A stretch of DNA of 64,000 nt from Salvia splendens (taxonomy: Eukaryota; Streptophyta; Magnoliopsida; Lamiales; Lamiaceae): NCBI RefSeq assembly GCF_004379255.2, contig NC_056045.1, forward strand, positions 6,420,560-6,484,559. Reading direction: 5' to 3'. The notes beneath the pieces are model-generated. The model did no database searches. It was not told the DNA's origin and was given only the letters and a program-made list of their open reading frames with translations. Numbering within the stretch: position 1 is the first letter of the stretch; every line of letters starts with the position of its first letter. Shown one piece after another: positions 57,170 to 64,000 of the stretch. Both the position numbers and the translations under genes were made by a program.

Positions 57170-58009
57170 TTAGTTACCGTTGTTAGCGTAGTTACGGTTG
57201 TGGCCATCATCGTCTTCCTCGCCGCTGCAGAAACCTTCTTCTTCTTCATCGCCGCCGCCGCCACCGTCGTCGGAGGACAAGTGCACCAGCCAGCACACGC
57301 CGTGGAGGTGCCCGTTCAGGCACACGAAATACTCCACCGCGCCGTCGCCGGATCCGAGCTTCCTAGCGGCTGATTTCTGCGGGATCATCCTCGCCGCCGT
57401 CATGCTCCACACCCTAGCCGCGCAGTACGGGCACCTCATCCCTTCCTCGAACCCGATCCGCTTCCTAATTAGGCATTCCCGCGTCCTCGACTTGAAAAAA
57501 GCCCTAAATACCCCTCGGTAAACCCCGACGTCGTCGTTCCGCCTCCCCTCCTCCTCTGCCGCATGCTCGCACGGATCGCTCACGTACAGCACGTCTCCCC
57601 TGCAGCTCTTCGCCAGAAAGCTCATCCCCGACGTCTTCGAGAATCGCGATTCCTCGGCGAAGTGCCCCGGCGAGGGGCGACTCAGGCGGAAATGCCGAGT
57701 CGACTCGCATCCGCCGCAGAAGAAGAGGAGCTTCGCCAGCGCCGGCCATCCCCCGATGATCCGGCTGTTGGTCGCCCCCTCCGTGAGCGTCGCGATCATC
57801 CGCGGCGCGCGGTAGATGCAGAGTTCGCGCCACAGGAGGCGCTTCGCCAGCGCGCGGAGCTTCCAGCTCACCGCCGCGACTCGGCAGAGCGTGCGGATGT
57901 CCCACTTCATGTGCTCGAACACCAGAAACAGAACTCGCTCGTTGACCAGGCCCGAGCTAGCCGACTCACTGAGTCTAGGCACCTGACTCGCTCTTCCCCA
58001 CTCCCCCAT
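57170..58009 (-). CDS. EDL3: EID1-like F-box protein
   Basis: Single-exon gene of 279 aa, ATG at 58009. The F-box is at about residues 20-62 (LVNERVLFLVFEHMKWDIRT, LCRVAAVSWKLRALAKRLLW). The EID1-family region follows: IYRAPRMIATLT, GGWPALAKLLFFCGGC, PGHFAEESRFSKTSGMSFL, CRGDVLYVSDPCEH, VYRGVFRAFFKSRTRECL, then CPYCAARVWSM and CLNGHLHGVCWLV, a conserved Cys/His pair region. The tail is Gly- and acid-rich. EID1 and EDL proteins are substrate receptors of nuclear SCF ubiquitin ligases acting in phytochrome A signalling (EID1) and ABA signalling (EDL3). The absence of introns is typical. EDL3 is chosen over EDL1/2 from overall feel and the ABRE-rich promoter; family assignment is firm, paralogue is not. 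Confidence 0.9.
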   Translation of the reverse strand: MGEWGRASQVPRLSESASSGLVNERVLFLVFEHMKWDIRTLCRVAAVSWKLRALAKRLLWRELCIYRAPRMIATLTEGATNSRIIGGWPALAKLLFFCGGCESTRHFRLSRPSPGHFAEESRFSKTSGMSFLAKSCRGDVLYVSDPCEHAAEEEGRRNDDVGVYRGVFRAFFKSRTRECLIRKRIGFEEGMRCPYCAARVWSMTAARMIPQKSAARKLGSGDGAVEYFVCLNGHLHGVCWLVHLSSDDGGGGGDEEEEGFCSGEEDDDGHNRNYANNGN

Positions 58010-58049
58010 TCGCTAAAACAGATTTCCGGCGGTTGAAACTTGAAACGGG

Positions 58050-58283
58050 TTTTATAACGGGCTGGGACACGTGGAGGGCGAGACAAAATCAGCTGCGGAA
58101 GAGCCAGCACGTGGTGTGTTCCCACTGGAGAGAAATACACGCGGGCGAATATCATTGGGGGGCGTACGGGAAGGTGCGGCACATGGGAAAAGTCCACCTT
58201 GTGGGAGGGGAGCGAGTGCCACGTAGCGGGTTTAGATATATCCTTTTCGTGGCTCGAAAATATCTTTAAAAGGTATACGTGGC
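58050..58283 (-). promoter_or_regulatory. F-box gene promoter: TATA box and G-box/ABRE motifs
   Basis: On the minus strand TATAAAA (58050-58056) lies about 45 bases upstream of the ATG. Upstream are two palindromic CACGTG G-boxes (58068-58073 and 58108-58113), a CCACGTAG-type core near 58219 and an ACGTGGC core at 58277-58283 on the plus strand. ACGT-core clusters of this kind are ABA-response elements bound by bZIP factors. Confidence 0.65.
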
Positions 58284-59263
58284 GGATTAGGGGGCTAAAT
58301 ATCTGGGTTTTATGTATAATTCGAGGTGTACGCGTGGGAGTAGTGGTTGTACACCACGTAACAACATTTTTTGACTATTTGCTGACTCGTTTTTGGGATT
58401 TGGATTTAAATAAATTCTTCCGTGTGTTGTCGGGATTTCATACAGATACATTTTTCATTTAGATAATGATTATGCTTGTACTACTAATACAGGTGTTAGC
58501 CACACAGAGCAACATATTTATTTTATTATAAGTGGTTCTGATTTGGTAGAATAGTGTATAATTGTTTGTTAGCGTCTCTGTCAAGTATATGCATTTTTTA
58601 TTTTTTACAAAGAATTACAATGGTTCGTTGAAGCAATTTTATGTCGGATTGTGTTAAATAAGTTTATTAGAAAAAGTGGTTAATTGAAGCAATTTTTTTG
58701 GCTATCAACAAATTAGAGATGAGTTATGTTAAATCTTTGACACTTGAGGAATTCTTTTGGCAATATTTATGGTTAAAAAACTCCATAAATATTTAAGAAA
58801 TGCAATTCTCACCAACTTTGCAAAAAGATTTTCAATTTCCTCAACATGCCTTGACCAGTTGACCATGACCATCCCATCCCATCTGGTAAAAGGTAGAACC
58901 AACGTCACAAAATAATTATTATTAATCGTTGTCCAAAACATATTATATAATAAAAATTTGGAAAAAGAAAACATAAAAATGCGTGCCTGAGTGGTTAATG
59001 ATTTACTTTCCCGTTTAGGAGAAGACACCAGTGGGATGTGGACAACGTGGTCCATGTTTGGTTTGCACATGAACAGAATCTTTAACTTTTAATATTAATA
59101 TTTTTAAAAAATTTAGGTGGCTCGTCTTCGTAATCAATTTAGTTTTGGGTAGCCAATACCTTTTTGTACTGCACCAAAAGCAAAATGTACAATTCGAATT
59201 TCGACACTTGTTTCACGAGAGGTAGCAAAACAAGAATCCTGGATATACGAGAGTTAGATACTA
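58284..59263. other. Intergenic DNA, nothing firm
   Basis: AT-rich. A tRNA-like 'gtgcctgagtggttaa' near 58983 has no B box after it. Confidence 0.4.
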
Positions 59264-59551
59264 CTCCCTCCGTTTCAACTACTACTCCCTCCGTTTCACC
59301 ATAGTTGAGGCGAAACTTTTCTGTACGGAGTTTAAGAAAGGTATGTTGAGTGTGTTGAATAAATAAATAAAATAAGTAAGAGAGAGAAAAATGTGGAGAG
59401 AATAAAGTAGAAAGTAAATAAAGTAGAGAGAAAAAAAGTAAGAGAGAGTAAAGTAAAAGAGAGAAAATAATTACTATATATGGAAATGACTCAACTATGA
59501 AGAAACTTCCCGAAATGAAAAAATAACTCAACTATGAAGAAACAGAGGGAG
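59264..59551. mobile_element. Stowaway-like MITE with doubled termini
   Basis: TA at 59262-59263 and 59552-59553. Left end 'ctccctccgtttca' occurs twice in tandem (59264 and 59284). The right end holds 'ctcaactatgaagaaac' twice (about 59490 and 59527). Left and right are complementary. Confidence 0.8.
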
Positions 59552-59578
59552 TACTAGTACTCGCTCTATTTCAATATA

Positions 59579-59803
59579 CTCCCTCACACCCACAATAATT
59601 ATCACTCTTTTCTATTTAATTATATCCCACAATAATTGTCATACTTCATTTTTATCATAAATGGTAAGTAGATCTCACGTTCCACTAAATCAATTCACTC
59701 ACATTTTATTATAAAACCAATATTAAAAAGTGGGTCTCACATTTCACTAACTTTTTCAACGAACTTTTCTTTACATTTCCTAAAACTCGTGTCCACAATA
59801 AGA
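59579..59803. mobile_element. Stowaway-like MITE, right end eroded
   Basis: TA then CTCCCTCACACCCACAATAA. The right side 'aaaactcgtgtccacaataa' near 59783-59802 mirrors part of it, but the expected GGGAG end is missing. Confidence 0.6.
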
Positions 59804-60420
59804 GATTTTTTTAAATGTGAGATTTTTTATGGATAAATTAAAAAGAAGAAATATGACATGTACCTTAGGGCAAAGAGCTATAATTTCTTAGTTTATTTAT
59901 GCACAAGAATTTTGGTTACATATTTTGCAAGGTTAAACACTATATGAATTGACTGAATTCATTTCAGAGTCACATGCTTGGGTATTGCGCTTGCAAGTTT
60001 AGTAAATACGGTATGAATTTGTTTCAAATCTACGAGCGACAAGCTTTGAAACTGCGCAGAAGTTCGGTAAGCCTGATATGAGTTCCAGCAACTCATATTA
60101 TACTTACCAAACCTATGCATGCAGTGCCAAGACTGGTTGTGAATGTCTTTTAAGTTTCCTATGAATTCAATCATTCCATACCATGCTCACCAAAGTAGTG
60201 AATAGCCTCCTTGAGAGCGGTCATTCCATTGTTTGTTTGGTTACTTTAGAATTCCATAATAATGACTACGGTAGCATTTGTTGCTTAGCCACTTTTGTAG
60301 AAATATATTCCTGGTTTAATATTGGCTATGGATGAAGCTTTGTAGATGTTTGTTCATGGTGAATGTTGCCAATAGTTCCAATCAGTTAAGGTTGTTGCTT
60401 CCAATGAAGATCTATCTATT
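59804..60420. other. AT-rich intergenic DNA
   Basis: No gene, RNA or repeat recognised. Confidence 0.4.
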
Positions 60421-60423
60421 TAA

Positions 60424-61057
60424 GAGCATCTGCAACGATGAGCACAAGCTCTCCGTCCGTCCTTGCCGCTGGCACGGACGTGCCCTTAGCTAAGAGCACG
60501 TCCGTGCCAACGAGCATGGTGACGTGGCGTGTTTCTATTGGCCGTTGACATTTTCTTTTTTTCTTTTTTTTAATCGAAAATAATACCAAAAATTAAAAAG
60601 AAAAATCGGATTCCCAAAAATATAGCCGTTTTATTACCGTTTTTTGAATTTTTTTGAACGAGATTCGGTCACTTATGAATTTAATTATTTAATCCCAAAA
60701 CCATCTATAAATACACACATTCATCATCCATTTGGACGAGATTCGGTCACTTATGAATTTAATTATTTAATTTTTAATTTTTAGGATTTTAATTACGTAC
60801 TTTTTATATTTTAAGATTTTAATTATGTAATTATTATTTTATTTGTAATTTGTAATATTATTCCGGATATTTTTAATGCATTTTAATTTTGTGGAAATAT
60901 TTTTATTCAAATTGAATAATAGATTGGTGGTGCCCTTGTGCTCGTCCTTGCGGAAGAGCACGGCTGTGGGTGTTATGCTCTTGCCTAAGAGCAGGTAGAA
61001 AAAGTGGGGCGGGACCCACAACCGTGCTCGTTGGCAAGAGCACGGTTGTGGATGCTC
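60424..61057. mobile_element. PIF/Harbinger MITE related to the 30853 element
   Basis: Left GAGCATCTGCAACGATGAGC, right in reverse GAGCATCCACAACCGTGCTC. TAA at 60421-60423 and 61058-61060. It is 634 bp without an ORF. Interior blocks ('aaaatataccgttttattaccg'-type sequence with 'ctataaatacacacattcat') match the reversed right arm of the Harbinger at 38440-38660, and the right arm matches 31000-31110. A 36-bp direct duplication ('acgagattcggtcacttatg' onward) occurs at 60658-60693 and 60736-60771. Confidence 0.88.
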
Positions 61058-61060
61058 TAA

Positions 61061-61908
61061 GCACTCTTTCTTTTCAGTCCCATAAAAGCTTTTTATGGAA
61101 GGAATTTCATCTAATAAAATGGTATATAGATGAGTGTGTATATTCATAGTTTTCCATCCAAAAATTAACAATTGACAAAAATCATTTAGATTGATACATC
61201 ATCAATTTTATTTTGGTCTTGTGTTGTAATATGGCAAATAAATTAATTAGTTGTTGTCTTTAAGATATGACGTGAAGTTCCAGATTATTTCTGATCTGCT
61301 TTGTCTTTTTTTCTTTAGCAATACAAGCATTCTGCCTCCTAGTGTTTGCATGCCTCATATGCTTAAGGATGTTGATGGTGTCCATTTTTCTCCGAAATAT
61401 ATGATGATTTTATGATTTTAGCAAAACAATATTTTGTTAAGTTAGTTTTGGGTCATAATCATATGAATCGGTTCATATTTTGCTAAAAAGGTATGAAATT
61501 AATAAATTTGAATGGTGCTAGGGTTTTATTCTCAATGTGAATTGTGATGATTCTAAATCTAGATTTCAATCTATATCAACAGTGAGGGTGGCAAATCATC
61601 AGGGGTATTGAAGCTCATTATCTAATCTTCAAAATTCTTATGATATCCAACCATGAAATTGCATGTAGGTGGTGAAGTTAGCCTCCAATCGTCCACGTCC
61701 GAGATGTATGGACACGAGAATTTCAAAATTATTTCGAGTGTAACGTAAAAAAAATCTATAAATAATCATATTTAATAATAGACCTCATAAGGGACGTCAC
61801 ATATTTTAATGTGTAATTAGTAAAGTATGTATAAGAAAAAGAGAAAAAAAAACTATTTAAATAGTGGTGCTTAAAAGTAAGACTAGTACCATCTAATAGT
61901 GCTGAGAT
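61061..61908. other. AT-rich intergenic DNA
   Basis: No feature recognised. Confidence 0.4.
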
Positions 61909-61916
61909 AAATTTAG

Positions 61917-63167
61917 TAGGGATGTCAATGAAACCCAGATCCCGCGGGCCGACCCGAATAACCCGATAAAAATGCAGGGTTAGGGTTGCAATTTCGCAGC
62001 CCGAATTTAAAATCGAGCCATTCTGGTTGGCCTGTTTGGGTTGTCGGGTTAGGCGGGCTGACCCGGTCGGGTTACGGGTCAGCCCGTCGGGTTGAAGGCT
62101 TCTGGACATCGCGCTGTCTTTGTAATGGGCATAACTTTCTTTACAAAGTTCCGATTGAGGCGGGCAAGATACTCACACGAAGCTCTTTCGAATACGAAAA
62201 GATTGATATGTATTAGGGGCTTATCGAACTTCAAAATCGCGAGAAACATTGACTCGAACAAGGCTGCTGCACATTCACATATTTGTGTACATTTTTCTAA
62301 TCCATTTTCTATCAATTCTCAACAAACATGTAAACATACCAAAATATAGAAATATAATCAAAATCATGCAAGACAACTCTCTAAAACCATGCAAAATCCA
62401 AATACGTCAACCAACTATATAAGATCACGAAAAAAATCATTATGTGGTTCATGGATTCATAAATACTCGTATATAAAAGCTTTCTTTTAGTATATTTCCA
62501 ATATAATAATGCAAAGTGTTTTGGCGCCGCTTCTTCATTGAATTATGCGTACTTTGATGATTTTTAAAACAAAGATAAATTAGTATTTGACTTATTTACA
62601 GTTGTAATAAATTAAATTTTACTAATCATAATTCAGGAAAACTTTAGAGTTACTCCAATTAACTAGCATCTTGATAATTTACTCTTCAACAATTCAAAAT
62701 ATTTTTGTTACATCTACGCTCAACTTCTCACGTTATGAAAATTTTATTCAGTTTTCTAAGAATTGATTTATGTTTAAATTTTGAAACAAAGTGTTGATTT
62801 ATGTTTTAAATACATAAGCATAAATATACTATTGATAGATATTTTGTAAATAATTACGTAAATATATAATGAATAAGTTATTTTAATTTGAAAAACTTAA
62901 TCTTTTTCCAAAAATATTAAAGAAAATTAAATATACGTATTTTATTGTAGGGTAACTAATTAAAAATAAATATGTATATAATTAAAGAAAATTAAAAACA
63001 CGTATTTTTTTCAAAAATATTTAAAGAAAATATAAATACGCATTGGCCGAATTAACCCGATGGGTTAGCCTGAAACTCGAAGGGTTAGGGTTGGACTTTT
63101 ATAACTCGAATAGCCCTCATCCGAATGGCCCGACAACCGGAATGGGTTGGCCCGATTGACATCCCTA
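61917..63167. mobile_element. Non-autonomous hAT element
   Basis: Begins TAGGGATGTCAAT and ends ATTGACATCCCTA, 13-bp perfect inverted termini. A perfect 8-bp duplication AAATTTAG lies on both sides (61909-61916 and 63168-63175), diagnostic of hAT. Subterminal DNA is full of 'cgggt(t)' and 'gcccg' motifs in both arms. It is 1251 bp without a transposase ORF. Confidence 0.93.
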
Positions 63168-63175
63168 AAATTTAG

Positions 63176-64000
63176 TGGTATCCCTAGTGATAGTACTAAG
63201 TTGTAAATAGATGATGTACTAATGTGTGCAAAATATAAGTGGACTAATTTTGTTGAACAAATCAAAATAGAAAATTAAGACTATTTTTATAAGACGAAAA
63301 GAATATTTAATTAAGCATTACAATTTAATTTTTTATATAGTATTTAAATGTTTAATTATTAGTGAGGCGTCAACTTAGCCTCCAAAATTTGTCGCAGACA
63401 TGCAATTGGAATGGATGATGAACTTTAAAACCTAATGTTTAATTTCGTTGTCATTCGCCGTTGTATCAATCTAAATTTCGGTTGCAATAATTGTGATTCA
63501 CATCATGAAACTCTAGTATTTGCCACAATTTGACAGCTCTTCAATTTTGGCAAAAAAATGTGGATCAATTTATAATGTTTATGACCGGCCCAAAACTAGA
63601 AAACATAGTATTTAAAAAAATACATTAATTATTTTTGTAGGATTAAAATAGGCGTCAGTCTTAATTTTAAATATTTAATGAATAATGTTTTACTTATAAA
63701 TCATAAATTATGACCCATATTTAACCAAAATTAGACTCAAAATCATGACTCATGGAGTATTATTTTAGGCTTCAGTCTAAAACTATCAAACATAATATTA
63801 AAGATCAAAATCATGACTCATATTTTAACCAAAATTAGACTTTTAATCATTTATCAATCGAAAACTAACATTTCCTTTCCTTTTCGGACAAAATGTGAAA
63901 CTCATATACTATGGTAATGAGTTGTTTATGCCCTTTTACTTTGTCCGACCACTAATTATAGATAGAACTTTCAACTAAGCCTGGCCCGCCTAATTTTTAG
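63176..64000. other. AT-rich DNA at the right edge
   Basis: No gene or clear repeat. The phrase 'caaaatcatgactca' occurs twice (about 63738 and 63807), a short local duplication. Confidence 0.4.

Noticed and set aside
57504..58036. Long ORFs in other frames over the F-box gene
   Set aside because: High-GC shadows; the 279-aa frame has clear EID1-family similarity.
58980..59010. tRNA-like 'gtgcctgagtggttaa'
   Set aside because: Resembles an A box, but no B box or tRNA fold follows within range.
1..64000. CRISPR arrays, bacterial operons, rRNA or canonical tRNA genes
   Set aside because: None seen; the window is plant nuclear DNA with spliced genes and plant TEs.

Overview
The window is plant nuclear DNA from a eudicot; AT-rich sequence, long introns, many MITEs and LTR-retrotransposon style suggest an asterid, possibly Lamiales, but the last point is only an impression. 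It holds four supportable host genes in the right 60% and a dense nest of transposable elements (TEs) in the left 40% and between the genes.

Left part (1-19.9 kb). A minus-strand Ty1/copia element (5' LTR 19640-19890, primer-binding site, gag start at 7421, protease/integrase start at 1-648) has been split by later insertions. One is an apparently complete Ty3/gypsy chromovirus (7489-19603) with 2.8-kb LTRs that look about 99% identical by eye, near-matching 5-bp target duplications, a Met-tRNA primer site, an additional 324-codon ORF in front of gag, and a gag-pol disabled by one frameshift and two in-frame stops. The other is a degraded plus-strand copia-like remnant (about 649-7210), itself carrying a 1-kb PIF/Harbinger-type MITE with TTA/AAT microsatellites.

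Middle part (20-39 kb). AT-rich intergenic DNA with Stowaway-like MITEs leads to a complete PIF/Harbinger transposon (24753-26705, TAA duplication) whose end lies about 510 bp upstream of a BTB/POZ-MATH (BPM) gene (27216-30184, 4 exons, 401 aa). Nearly all the DNA between BPM and the next gene is a second Harbinger element (30853-38831, TTA duplication). That element was invaded by a gypsy-type solo LTR (32534-38414), which was invaded by a copia element (33859-37254), which contains yet another LTR fragment.

Right part (39-64 kb). LSM2 (39276-40622, 93 aa), MED33/REF4-like Mediator subunit (42726-52149, 12 exons, 1351 aa, with a tRNA-derived SINE in intron 2) and a single-exon EID1-like F-box gene on the minus strand (57170-58009) with G-box/ABRE motifs in its promoter. 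Between and beyond them are a MULE-like element with long inverted termini, a LINE 3' end and an internally deleted copy of the same LINE in opposite orientation, several Stowaway-like MITEs, a Harbinger MITE (60424-61057) derived from the same family as the 30853 element, and a 1.25-kb non-autonomous hAT element with a perfect 8-bp duplication (61917-63167).

The host genes do not form an operon or obvious pathway. Functionally they are regulatory or housekeeping: CUL3 ubiquitin adaptor (BPM), mRNA decay/splicing (LSM2), Mediator tail (MED33) and SCF ubiquitin adaptor (EID1-like). The strongest candidates for something little described are the additional ORF with a cluster of stem-loops in the chromovirus leader, the palindromic TATA segment in its LTRs, and the deleted LINE copy sharing both termini with its longer relative.
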